This document shows positions 45,674-52,490 of a stretch of 64,000 nucleotides of DNA, in pieces. The translations under genes and the position numbers were made by a program. Under the pieces are notes generated by a model. That model searched no databases, had not been told where the DNA came from, and saw only the letters and a program-made list of their open reading frames with translations. The stretch's first letter is position 1. Every line of letters begins with the position of its first letter. Origin of the DNA: Natronobacterium texcoconense. GTDB taxonomy: Archaea > Halobacteriota > Halobacteria > Halobacteriales > Natrialbaceae. The DNA is taken from the NCBI RefSeq assembly GCF_900104065.1, contig NZ_FNLC01000001.1, positions 1,364,001-1,428,000 on the forward strand, given 5' to 3'.

Positions 45674-46163
45674 GATCGAACCCGCGACGGCGGACGAAAT
45701 CGACGCAGTGACGAAACTGTGGGTGCGACTCGCCCGGGACCAGCGCCAGTACGACTCGTACGTTCGCGCCGACGAGAACCGGGAGACGATGCGGGAGACG
45801 CTCGCAGCCCACGCTGCAAGCGGCGGACTACTCGTCGCCCGCGACGACGGCGCTCTCGTCGGGTTCGTTTCGTTCTCGATCGAACGCGGAACCATCGAAC
45901 TCGACGCCACTCGAGGAACGCTCTCGAACCTGTACGTCGAGCCAGCCTACCGCGAGCACGGCGTCGGTACCGCCTTGCTCGAGCGAGCGGAAGCTACGCT
46001 CGCGGAGCAAGACGTCGACGTGATGATCCTCGAGGTGATGAGCGACAACGAGACCGCGCGCCGGTTCTACCGTGACCGTGGCTACGAGACGTTTCGCGTG
46101 ACGATGGAGCGGTCGCTCGAGGATCGGTCGCAAAACGATACACACTCAAAGGAGGAGACGTAA
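45654..46163 (+). CDS. GNAT acetyltransferase
   Basis: A 169-aa GNAT-family protein with the acetyl-CoA motif in SNLYVEPAYREHGVGTALLE and the second conserved segment ARRFYRDRGYETF. The ATG is inside the pgk end (20-base overlap), so the genes are probably cotranscribed and coupled. Acceptor unknown. The C-terminal tail is short and charged (DRSQNDTHSKEET). Confidence 0.82.
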   Translation: MAAPTIEIEPATADEIDAVTKLWVRLARDQRQYDSYVRADENRETMRETLAAHAASGGLLVARDDGALVGFVSFSIERGTIELDATRGTLSNLYVEPAYREHGVGTALLERAEATLAEQDVDVMILEVMSDNETARRFYRDRGYETFRVTMERSLEDRSQNDTHSKEET

Positions 46164-46175
46164 CTCACGGACGGC

Positions 46176-46249
46176 GCCAGGGGAGCATGGGCGGTTCATG
46201 CACTCGACTTGTAATCGAGACTTCCGGGGTTCAAATCCCCGCCCTGGCT
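46176..46249 (+). tRNA. tRNA-Thr (anticodon TGT)
   Basis: A cloverleaf can be drawn. The acceptor stem is GCCAGGG with CCCTGGC (46176-46182 and 46242-46248). The D stem GCAT/ATGC is at 46185-46188/46198-46201. The anticodon stem CTCGA/TCGAG is at 46203-46207/46215-46219 with loop CTTGTAA (anticodon TGT at 46210-46212). The T arm CGGGG/CCCCG has loop TTCAAAT, and the discriminator is T. CCA is not encoded. Oddities: position 8 is G and the D loop (GGGCGGTTC) lacks the usual A14 and A21, so it is either a divergent tRNA or a decayed copy. Downstream repeats reuse its 3' end. Confidence 0.7.
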
Positions 46250-46280
46250 TTCTGTCGCGAACAAATTCGTGAGCGACGAC

Positions 46281-46346
46281 GCCAGATGGGATTTGAATCA
46301 GAGAGCAGCTTTGCTGCGACCGTGGTTCATAATCCTCGCCCTGGCT
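46281..46346. repeat. Palindromic core of repeat unit 1
   Basis: GCCAGATGGGATTTGAA at 46281-46297 is an inverted version of the tRNA 3' end (its reverse complement TTCAAATCCCATCTGGC resembles TTCAAATCCCCGCCCTGGC). At the other end TTCATAATCC...CCTGGC is a direct copy. Between them GCAGC-TTT-GCTGC (46305-46317) makes a perfect small hairpin. The whole 66-base block can fold back on itself. Confidence 0.75.
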
Positions 46347-46378
46347 TGCTGTAACGAACGAATTCCGTGAGCGACGGT

Positions 46379-46444
46379 GCTAGCTGGGATTTGAATCAGA
46401 GAGCAGCTTTGCTGCGACCGTGGTTCATAATCCCCGCCCTGGCT
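46379..46444. repeat. Palindromic core of repeat unit 2
   Basis: Same arrangement as unit 1: GCTAGCTGGGATTTGAATCA, the GCAGC-TTT-GCTGC hairpin at 46403-46415, then TTCATAATCCCCGCCCTGGCT. The outer left arm has drifted (GCTAGCT for GCCAGAT), while the right arm is closer to the tRNA than in unit 1. Confidence 0.75.
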
Positions 46445-46445
46445 T

Positions 46446-46569
46446 GCTGTAACGAACGAATTCCGTGAGCGACGGAGCTAGCTGGATTCGAATCAGCAAG
46501 CGGCTTCGCTACGAACGTAGTTCGGCTCCCGTACTTTTGACGTCGGTCCTCACCGCCGAACGGCCTGCG
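46446..46569. repeat. Decayed third repeat copy, then intergenic sequence
   Basis: From 46446 a partial unit reads GCTGTAACGAACGAATTCCG and continues GCTAGCTGGATTCGAATCAG and CGGCTTCGCTACGAACG. It has lost the right-hand tRNA copy. After about 46520 it gives way to ordinary sequence before the stress-protein stop. No gene is seen here. Confidence 0.6.
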
Positions 46570-47028
46570 TTAGAGGTTCGTCGCGTCGTGTGGCACCGAG
46601 ACCACCGGACAGTCGGCGTTCAACAGGAGTGATTGACTAACGCTGCCGAACAGCGCCTGTCCCAGTGCTCGCCGCTTCCGGCCGCTGACGACGATGTATT
46701 CGGCGTCGTGTTCGTCGGCGTAGGCCCTGATGACTTCGGCTGGCTCGCCGACCAGTCCGACGGCTTCGAACTCCTCGAGTCCCGGCACCTGGTTCGCGGC
46801 GTTCGTCGCGACTTCGGCTGCGTTCCGTTGAACGTTCTCGACGATTTCGTTGACGGCTCCTGCCTCTCGTGTTCGGAGTGCTTCTTCGGAGACGTCGGTG
46901 AAGTCGACGGTCGGGTCGCCGACGTGGACGACGTGTAACTCCGCGTCGTACCGGTCGGCCAGCTCCGCTGCCCGCGTGACGACCGTCACTGCCCGGTCCG
47001 ATCGGTCGACTGCTGCGACGATTAGCAT
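46570..47028 (-). CDS. Universal stress protein (UspA family)
   Basis: A 152-aa UspA-like protein. Start VAAVDRSDRA, the central acidic strand ELHVVHVGD, and the C-terminal ATP-binding loop SGRKRRALGQALFGSVSQSLL (the G-x2-G-x9-G-S/T pattern, here with R-rich residues) are clear. It likely binds ATP and helps survive stress. A GTATAATAC element (47051-47059) is about 27 bases upstream of the ATG, so it is leaderless. Confidence 0.9.
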   Translation of the reverse strand: MLIVAAVDRSDRAVTVVTRAAELADRYDAELHVVHVGDPTVDFTDVSEEALRTREAGAVNEIVENVQRNAAEVATNAANQVPGLEEFEAVGLVGEPAEVIRAYADEHDAEYIVVSGRKRRALGQALFGSVSQSLLLNADCPVVSVPHDATNL

Positions 47029-47050
47029 ACTCGTTGTATCCGATCGTTCG

Positions 47051-47059
47051 GTATTATAC
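47051..47059 (-). promoter_or_regulatory. TATA box of the UspA-family gene
   Basis: Minus-strand GTATAATAC, centred about 27 bases before the ATG at 47028. The spacing predicts a leaderless transcript. Confidence 0.55.
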
Positions 47060-47312
47060 TGGCGGGTGTGCCGATCCAGGCACCGCCCGATCGGTCCGAA
47101 CCGAGACCCGCCGTTGGCTACCGAACCCCTGTTCCGTCGAATTCCGGCTTTCCAAGGGCCGCCTGAACGCCGAATACGACTACCTGAACAGTTACATCCA
47201 TCTTAAATATAACAATATTAGCCATGTATTCTAAAACAATAAATACAATAGTGTATATTTTTGTCCACCAATGTATTTACCATACCATCAACACTGCGTT
47301 GAGGCCAGAGCG
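47060..47312. other. AT-rich intergenic region upstream of the HalOD1 gene
   Basis: Bases 47200-47290 are strikingly AT-rich (TAAATATAACAATATTAG, ATAAATACAATAGTGTATAT) within a GC-rich chromosome. No gene fits. The open frame that reaches back from the HalOD1 protein into this DNA is not protein-like. It may be a regulator-binding region or a trace of inserted DNA. Confidence 0.45.
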
Positions 47313-47319
47313 TTTATAT
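47313..47319 (+). promoter_or_regulatory. TATA box of the HalOD1 gene
   Basis: TTTATAT centred about 28 bases before the ATG at 47344. This supports that start and a leaderless mRNA. Confidence 0.55.
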
Positions 47320-47343
47320 GTGGCCGGAGAAAGTCTCCGGTCA

Positions 47344-47628
47344 ATGCTACTCTCAGTCGATAGTACGGATACCGACGAACTCCAATCACTCAGTTTCGAA
47401 GTCATCGCTGCGGTCGCCGAGCGAGAAGGTGTCGACCCAACCGAGATCGAACCACCGGAGTACGACGCACTCTACGAGGTCGTCAATCCCGAAGCACTCG
47501 ACTCCCTGTTTGCAACTCGAGAAAACGGAATAGAGCGGCCAACCGGACAGGTTTCGTTCCCGTTCTGTGGCTATCACGTCGTCGTGACGAGCGAGGGAGA
47601 CGTCGAAGTGTCCGAAGCGGATAACTGA
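47344..47628 (+). CDS. Single-domain HalOD1 output protein
   Basis: A 94-aa protein consisting only of a HalOD1 domain: SFEVIAAVAEREGVDPTEIE, then PPEYDALYEVVNPEALDSLF and a final strand pair (GQVSFPFCGYHVVVTSEGD). In haloarchaea this domain is the output part of many sensor and response-regulator proteins, and solo copies are common. Molecular role unknown. The start at 47344 follows from TATA spacing. Confidence 0.85.
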   Translation: MLLSVDSTDTDELQSLSFEVIAAVAEREGVDPTEIEPPEYDALYEVVNPEALDSLFATRENGIERPTGQVSFPFCGYHVVVTSEGDVEVSEADN

Positions 47629-47655
47629 CCTCGGCCACGGTCCGAGAAGACGGGC

Positions 47656-48054
47656 TCAGTCCCGGTGACGGTCGATTCGCTCCCGCCATTCCGACGGCAG
47701 CGACCGGGACGTCCCCGTCTCTTCGTCGCGGACGACCTGCACGGTCCGAGCGGTCGCCGCCCGCTTCCCGTCGGCACGGATCTCGTACTCGAGCGGGAGA
47801 CTCGAGGTTCCCAGTTCCGCTGGGTCGACGCCGACGGTGACGTCGTCGTCGGCCTCGATCGGTCGGACGTAGTCGATCTCGAGATTCACGAGTACCGTTC
47901 CGACCTCGACCAGCGAGACGCCGAGAACGTCACGGAAGTACGCCTCGCGTGCCTGCTCGAGGTAGGTCGCGTAGGTCGCGTTGTTGACGTGGCCCATGAA
48001 ATCGATGTCCCGGAGTCGGACGTCGAGGTCGACCTCGTAACTGTAGTCGGCCAT
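47656..48054 (-). CDS. Acyl-CoA thioesterase (hot-dog fold)
   Basis: A 132-aa 4-hydroxybenzoyl-CoA-thioesterase-like protein. The catalytic segment VRLRDIDFMGHVNNATYATYLEQAR has the conserved D-x-x-G-H-V-N-N pattern of YbgC-type enzymes. Expected to hydrolyse an acyl-CoA in the cytoplasm; substrate unknown. It lies between HalOD1 (convergent) and the nuclease gene on the same strand. Confidence 0.88.
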   Translation of the reverse strand: MADYSYEVDLDVRLRDIDFMGHVNNATYATYLEQAREAYFRDVLGVSLVEVGTVLVNLEIDYVRPIEADDDVTVGVDPAELGTSSLPLEYEIRADGKRAATARTVQVVRDEETGTSRSLPSEWRERIDRHRD

Positions 48055-48106
48055 GTCGGGACGGACGGAGTCGACCGCCGTATGGGTGTCGTTCTCGTAT
48101 GACGGT

Positions 48107-48859
48107 CTACTCGGGCTGGCGTGCCGCCTCGAAGACCTGCTCGTGGAGTCGATCCGCGACGATATCCATCAGCGGCTCCATGTTTCGCGTGTCGGCCCGG
48201 TTGTACTCGACGAGCGTTTCCAGTGCGCCGTCGTCGCCACGCTCGTACTCGTGCCAGAGGCGAACCGCGTCCCGGCCGCTGATATCGGGTAGCTCGCGTT
48301 CGATGCCGATTTCCTGTTCGATCTCCTTCAGGCCCCCGTCTAACCCCAGTTTCTTGCAGGGGTACATCAGGTCGACGTGTGGAACCGAGACCTCGAGGTC
48401 GTAACAGGTCTCGAGGAAGGGAACGTCGAATCGCTGGCCGTTGAACGTGACGAGCAGCGAGGAGTCCTCGAGTTCTCGCGAGAGTCGATCGGCCGTGAGA
48501 TCTCGGTCCTTGACGAAGGTCTTGGTGTCGCCGCCACGGTGGAGGCTGACCGTCGTCACGTCGTTACAGGAGGCGTCGAGTCCCGTGGTCTCGATGTCCA
48601 GAAAACAGGTCTCGCTACGGACGTTCTCGTAGAGTCGCCAGCGACTCGAGGCCGGCAGGCGTTCGGCGAAGGGAGAGACGTCACCCTGCTCGAGGTGATT
48701 CCAGCCCTCGTCGATGAACGCCTCGATTCGGTCGGCGAGCGTCTCACCGACGACGCTTCCGTCGAACTCGTCCCAGTGGGTGATCCCGTGTTCCCACAGG
48801 CGGCGCTCGGTGGTCTCGCCGACGCCGCGAACGGGAATGAAACTGTTCTCGATGCGCAC
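48107..48859 (-). CDS. RNase H-like 3'-5' exonuclease (YprB type)
   Basis: A 250-aa nuclease. An N-terminal helix-hairpin-helix-like segment (FIPVRGVGETTERRLWEHGI) precedes a DEDD-type nuclease with FLDIETTGLDAS, VTFNGQRFDVPFLE, HVDLMYPCK and YNRADTRNMEPL (the late Asp). The start is GTG at 48859 (V/M-RIENSFIPVRG), as no ATG suits. It matches archaeal YprB-like proteins; a DNA repair role is inferred. Confidence 0.85.
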   Translation of the reverse strand: MRIENSFIPVRGVGETTERRLWEHGITHWDEFDGSVVGETLADRIEAFIDEGWNHLEQGDVSPFAERLPASSRWRLYENVRSETCFLDIETTGLDASCNDVTTVSLHRGGDTKTFVKDRDLTADRLSRELEDSSLLVTFNGQRFDVPFLETCYDLEVSVPHVDLMYPCKKLGLDGGLKEIEQEIGIERELPDISGRDAVRLWHEYERGDDGALETLVEYNRADTRNMEPLMDIVADRLHEQVFEAARQPE

Positions 48860-48909
48860 AGCAGTTGAAGCGGTCGGAATCGACAAAAACGCTTGGATCC
48901 GCCGCGAGG

Positions 48910-49554
48910 CTACAGTCGAATCCAGTCCGTCTTCGTTCTCGCCCCCGGCGTTCCATCCCGGAGGTGCCACTGCTGTTCGTAGCTCCCGTCGCGAACCCGG
49001 AGCACGACGACCGCGTCGAAAAGCGGCTCGAGCAGCGAGAGCGTATCGTGACCGTGGTCGCGTGGCAGGTGGTAGTGACCCATCCCCCGTGCATCGTCGA
49101 TCCGGGACGTGATCGTCCGAAGGAAGTGAAACACCTGTTCGGCGTCGTACGCTTCCAGTAGCCCGCCGAGCGAGTCCAGACAGACCCGAAGCTCCGACGG
49201 AGAGAAGCCGTCGGCGACCGCCTCGAACTCGTCGATCGCCGTGACGACCTCGTGTGCCAGTGGCTCCAGTGACGACCGACGGCCGGTCCCCGTCGAGAAC
49301 TCGAGGGTCATCGTCCCGTTCTCGAGTCGTCGGGAGACCACACTGCCGGTCAGTCGACGTTTCTCGCCGTCGGCGACCACCAGCTGATATCGTGGTTCCG
49401 ATCCCCGTCTCCCACACAGCCGGTGACAGGCAGCGTCGTGACAGCCCCCGGTGCCACCGACGAGCAGGATATTGCTTCCTCGTCGTTTGAGTGTCTCGAG
49501 AGTGCGTGCAAACGCCGCCCCCTCGATCCCCCGCGTCCCCAGTTCACTCTCCAT
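48910..49554 (-). CDS. KaiC/RecA-like protein without a working P-loop (DUF7504-like)
   Basis: A 214-aa protein with RecA-superfamily landmarks: a degraded Walker A, LVGGTGGCHDAACH at residues 31-44, with no lysine, and a Walker B-like strand RVCLDSLGGLLEAYD followed by FHFLRTITSRIDDARGMGHYHL. This is the pattern of the haloarchaeal DUF7504 family as I recall it. Without a lysine in the loop, ATP hydrolysis is doubtful. It may act as a signalling partner. Its promoter area (minus-strand AATATTTATT near 49580-49590) is AT-rich. Confidence 0.7.
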   Translation of the reverse strand: MESELGTRGIEGAAFARTLETLKRRGSNILLVGGTGGCHDAACHRLCGRRGSEPRYQLVVADGEKRRLTGSVVSRRLENGTMTLEFSTGTGRRSSLEPLAHEVVTAIDEFEAVADGFSPSELRVCLDSLGGLLEAYDAEQVFHFLRTITSRIDDARGMGHYHLPRDHGHDTLSLLEPLFDAVVVLRVRDGSYEQQWHLRDGTPGARTKTDWIRL

Positions 49555-49732
49555 TGGAGATAGTAAACAGGCGTCCCCGGAATAAATATTTCGGCCATCG
49601 GCAGCTCTAGAAATGCACGCGTGGCCAGACCAGCGGACGCCATCGAAAGTTTCTCCGGATCGTTCCAGCGAGGACGGCAGTGTCCGCCGGACTGACCGTC
49701 CGGCTTTTCATACCGGACCCCGTAGAGTCGGT

Positions 49733-50530
49733 ATGGCCGATAACGACGACGAGCTCGCTGAAGCCGTCCGCGAGCTCACACGGACTATCGACGAGCTTCG
49801 CCGGGAACTCGAGTCCGAACGTTCGCGGCGGGGGCCACGACTCCGGCCACCGACGCCACGGGAACTGCTTGCTTTTACCGACGACGTCGCGCTCCCCGCT
49901 GTCCTCTCGGTCCTCGAGGCGAGCGTTCGTGCCCTCGAGACCTTCCAGCGCGGGCTCGAACTCGTCAGGACCGAACGCGAGGTCCGCGATCGGACGAACG
50001 AGGCAGCGGCTACAACGAGCGACCGTGCGGACCAGTTCCGGCGGACGACGCTGTCGCGACTCGACACCGTCCTCGAGGAACTCCAGCGTGCGGCCTCGGA
50101 GGGCGCACTCCCCGCCGACGACGAGGCACGAGACCTGCTCTCGGAGGCACGACGGCTCCGCGACGAGGTCGACGACCGCCTTCGAGCCGAGACCGACGAG
50201 GTCGAGACGCCGGACGAACCGACCGGCTGGCAGGGAGACGAGACGGTCAGTATCGACATCGAGGAAGGCACACCGCCGGAACCCGACTCGAGCGACGAGC
50301 CCGACGAACCCGATCCGTCGGTCGACGTCGAGGCCGAACTCGAGACGCTCAAAGATCAGTACGGACCCGAAGAGGAGAGTTCGGACGGTCCTGCAGCCGA
50401 CGAGACCGATGGAAATCCGGATTCGAGTGATACGGATGGTGATCGGGAAGACTCGAGCGAGGAGTCCGGAGCCGACGCGAACGACGAAAACGGGGACTCG
50501 AGCCCCGACGACGGTTCGGACGAGAACTAA
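49733..50530 (+). CDS. Coiled-coil protein with a long acidic tail
   Basis: A 265-aa haloarchaeal protein. Residues 1-30 are coiled coil (ELAEAVRELTRTIDELRREL), 40-160 are a helical domain (LLAFTDDVALPAVLSVLEASVRALETF and later helices), and the last 100 residues are very acidic and disordered (DSSDEPDEPDPS...DGSDEN). No catalytic motif. It probably is a structural or DNA/partner-binding protein. The tail's stop overlaps that of the OB-fold gene on the other strand by three bases. Confidence 0.75.
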   Translation: MADNDDELAEAVRELTRTIDELRRELESERSRRGPRLRPPTPRELLAFTDDVALPAVLSVLEASVRALETFQRGLELVRTEREVRDRTNEAAATTSDRADQFRRTTLSRLDTVLEELQRAASEGALPADDEARDLLSEARRLRDEVDDRLRAETDEVETPDEPTGWQGDETVSIDIEEGTPPEPDSSDEPDEPDPSVDVEAELETLKDQYGPEEESSDGPAADETDGNPDSSDTDGDREDSSEESGADANDENGDSSPDDGSDEN

Positions 50531-50904
50531 ACTGGTTCGAATCGGTAGCCGTCCCAGGACTGGCTGTCGGGCTCTCGGATGCCCGCACCCGGTTCGCGAA
50601 GCGCTTCCTCGTAGACCGGCTGGACCTCGTCACCCGTTTCGACGTCACCGGTCGTCAACTGGACGATCGCACGGACGAAGTCGTCGCCGTCGTCGAACGC
50701 ATCACTGACGTCGAACTCGACGATCGCGAGGTGGTTCGGTTCGCGGACGCCCGGCGGCGTCGCCGTCGAGGTCGTCCACGTGACGACCTCGGCCGGGTAC
50801 TCCGTCAGATCGATCGTCTCTACCGGTTCCGCACCGCCCGGACCGCGCGGATGCCCGGGGTAGCTGATCGTACCGTTCTCGTATCGGGTCGCTTCCATCG
50901 TCAT
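50527..50904 (-). CDS. OB-fold (DUF35) beta subunit of a haloarchaeal beta-ketothiolase
   Basis: A 125-aa OB-fold protein of the DUF35/ChsH2 family, here without the rubredoxin-like zinc ribbon: the sequence contains no cysteine at all. Recognisable parts are TATPPGVREPNHLAIVEFDV and VRAIVQLTTGDVETGDEVQP. Its ATG overlaps the thiolase stop (ATGA at 50901-50904), so the two are made together. In archaea DUF35 partners link a thiolase with HMG-CoA synthase or form alpha-beta ketothiolases. Confidence 0.85.
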   Translation of the reverse strand: MTMEATRYENGTISYPGHPRGPGGAEPVETIDLTEYPAEVVTWTTSTATPPGVREPNHLAIVEFDVSDAFDDGDDFVRAIVQLTTGDVETGDEVQPVYEEALREPGAGIREPDSQSWDGYRFEPV

Positions 50905-52058
50905 TGTGCTGCCTCCATGATCGTGGTGATGACGCAGTTCCCGAAGCCGCCGACGTTACACGTGAGGCCGACGTCGGCCTCGACCTGTCGCGGCCCGGCC
51001 TCGCCGACCAGTTGCTCGTAGATCTCGACGCCCTGTGCGACGCCGCTTGCCCCCAGGGGATGGCCCTTGGACTTGAGCCCGCCGGAGGTGTTGATCGGCA
51101 GTTCGCCGTCGCGCTCGGTGTACCCCTCCTCGACGAGTTTCCAGGCCTCGCCCTGTTCGGCGAAACCGAGTCCCTCCATCTGCAGGAACTCGAGAATGGT
51201 GAACATGTCGTGCAGTTCCGCGACGTCGATATCCTCGGGATTGCGGCCGCTCATCTCGTAGGCCCCTTTGCCGCTCTCGACGACCCCACCCATCACGGTC
51301 GGGTCCTCGCGTTCGTGGACGACGTGGGTGTCGGTCGCACCGTCGATGCCCGTGATGACGGCGTACTCGTCTGCGTACTCCTCGGCAACCGACTCGGGAC
51401 AGAGCATCAGCGCCGCCGACCCGTCCGTGATCGGACAGAAGTCGTACAGCCGCAACGGATCGGCGACGATCGGTGACTCGAGTACCGTCTCGAGGTCGAC
51501 CTCCTTCCGGAACTGGGCGTTCGGGTTGTCGAGGCCGTTCTCGTGGTTCTTGACGGCGACTTTCCCCAGGCTCTCGCGAGGGGCGTCGAACCGTTCGAGG
51601 TAGTGTCGCGCGGTCAGCCCCGCAAAGGAGGGGAGGGTGACGCCGGTCTTGTATTCGGCCGGGTGGGTCAGCGACGCGATGACGTCCGTCGCCTCACCCG
51701 TAGTCTTGTGAGTCATCTTCTCGCCGCCGACCAGCAGCGTCATGTCGCTCGCGCCGCTGGCGACCGACTGCCAGGCGGCGTAGATCCCCGCACCGCCGCT
51801 GGAACTGGTCTGGTCGACCCGCTGAGTGTAAGCCGGCATCGCATTCAGGTCGTGTGCCAGCGCGTTCGGGATACCGGTCTGTCCTTCGAACTCGCCGCTC
51901 GCCATATTCGAAACGTACAGGTGGTCGACCTCGGCTGCGTCGACACCCGAATCCTCGAGACACTCGAGTCCGGCCTCCGCGAGGAGATCGAGAACCCACT
52001 CCCCCTCGCGTTGCCCGAACTGGGTCATCGAGGCACCGATAATTGCAACGCGTTCCAT
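50901..52058 (-). CDS. Haloarchaeal-type beta-ketothiolase alpha subunit
   Basis: A 385-aa SCPx-like thiolase. The position of the usual nucleophile cysteine (C-A-S-G-G) reads S85-S-S-G-G, a serine. The family histidine motif GHPLGASG and C-terminal TCNVGGFGNCV are present. Serine in this place has been reported for haloarchaeal beta-ketothiolases made of a thiolase and an OB-fold subunit, which fits the DUF35 partner right after it. Expected to condense or cleave acetoacetyl- or other 3-ketoacyl-CoA. The exact substrate is not set by sequence. Confidence 0.88.
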   Translation of the reverse strand: MERVAIIGASMTQFGQREGEWVLDLLAEAGLECLEDSGVDAAEVDHLYVSNMASGEFEGQTGIPNALAHDLNAMPAYTQRVDQTSSSGGAGIYAAWQSVASGASDMTLLVGGEKMTHKTTGEATDVIASLTHPAEYKTGVTLPSFAGLTARHYLERFDAPRESLGKVAVKNHENGLDNPNAQFRKEVDLETVLESPIVADPLRLYDFCPITDGSAALMLCPESVAEEYADEYAVITGIDGATDTHVVHEREDPTVMGGVVESGKGAYEMSGRNPEDIDVAELHDMFTILEFLQMEGLGFAEQGEAWKLVEEGYTERDGELPINTSGGLKSKGHPLGASGVAQGVEIYEQLVGEAGPRQVEADVGLTCNVGGFGNCVITTIMEAAQ

Positions 52059-52223
52059 ATCCTACGTGACTCGAGTCAGCGATTTATATGGTGGGGGTCG
52101 CGATTCTGTCGGTCAGGCCTCGAGCGCCAGGCACGCCCGACCGTCTCGAATCGGTGCGACAGGCCGGTCGCCTCGGTCGTGAACTCGTCCAGTAAACCGT
52201 GCGTCAGCAATCGTTGCAGTCAG

Positions 52224-52430
52224 TTACGGCCGATCGTCGCGCTCCTCGAGTCGTTCGACCCGCCGCTCGAGATCCGCGACTCGCTGCTCGTCGACGCGAT
52301 TGCCGCTGAGGACGACGTAGCCGACTGCGATGATGAATATCGGAACGGCGAGAAAGAGCACCAGTATAAAGAGCATAATCAGTAGTTCGGGGCCACCCGG
52401 CGCACCGGGAATGAAAAGCGGTGTGTTCAT
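52224..52430 (-). CDS. Small membrane-anchored coiled-coil protein
   Basis: A 68-aa protein. One or two hydrophobic segments at residues about 14-42 (LLIMLFILVLFLAVPIFII) are followed by a charged coiled coil (VDEQRVADLERRVERLEERD). The start GGPELLIML looks like TatA, but the rest lacks the TatA amphipathic helix pattern (FGPKKLPEL), so it is not called TatA. Function unknown. It sits between the thiolase and hflX on the same strand. Confidence 0.7.
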   Translation of the reverse strand: MNTPLFIPGAPGGPELLIMLFILVLFLAVPIFIIAVGYVVLSGNRVDEQRVADLERRVERLEERDDRP

Positions 52431-52490
52431 GCTGGATCGATCACATCAATGCACGATAAACCTGGTGGGTCCCTGACTGCCGTCGTCGCG

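Larger units (their letters stand above)
46251..46445. repeat. Two tandem 97/98-bp repeats ending in a copy of the tRNA 3' end
   Basis: Unit 1 (46251-46347) and unit 2 (46348-46445) each end in GCCCTGGCTT, as the tRNA does, and repeat at 97 and 98 bases. The units are very similar across their length (for example GGGATTTGAATCAGAGAGCAG in both, with ACGAACGAATTCCGTGAGC in unit 2 and unit 3). A third, decayed partial copy follows from 46446 to about 46520. The repeated part starts just after the tRNA gene, so the array has grown from it. Confidence 0.85.

Noticed and set aside
46281-46444. Additional tRNA genes within the repeat units
   Set aside because: The units have tRNA-like ends but no anticodon arm or D arm; the arms are inverted copies of the 3' end.
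46251-46445. CRISPR array
   Set aside because: Only two full units of about 98 bases exist, with no spacer variation and with clear derivation from the tRNA. No cas gene is near.
47224-47343. N-terminal extension of the HalOD1 protein into AT-rich DNA
   Set aside because: The translated part is not haloarchaeal-like, and the TATA box at 47313-47319 is placed for the ATG at 47344.
52224-52430. Calling the small membrane protein TatA
   Set aside because: The GGPELL start is similar, but the amphipathic helix with FGPKKLPEL-type residues is absent and a coiled coil follows instead.
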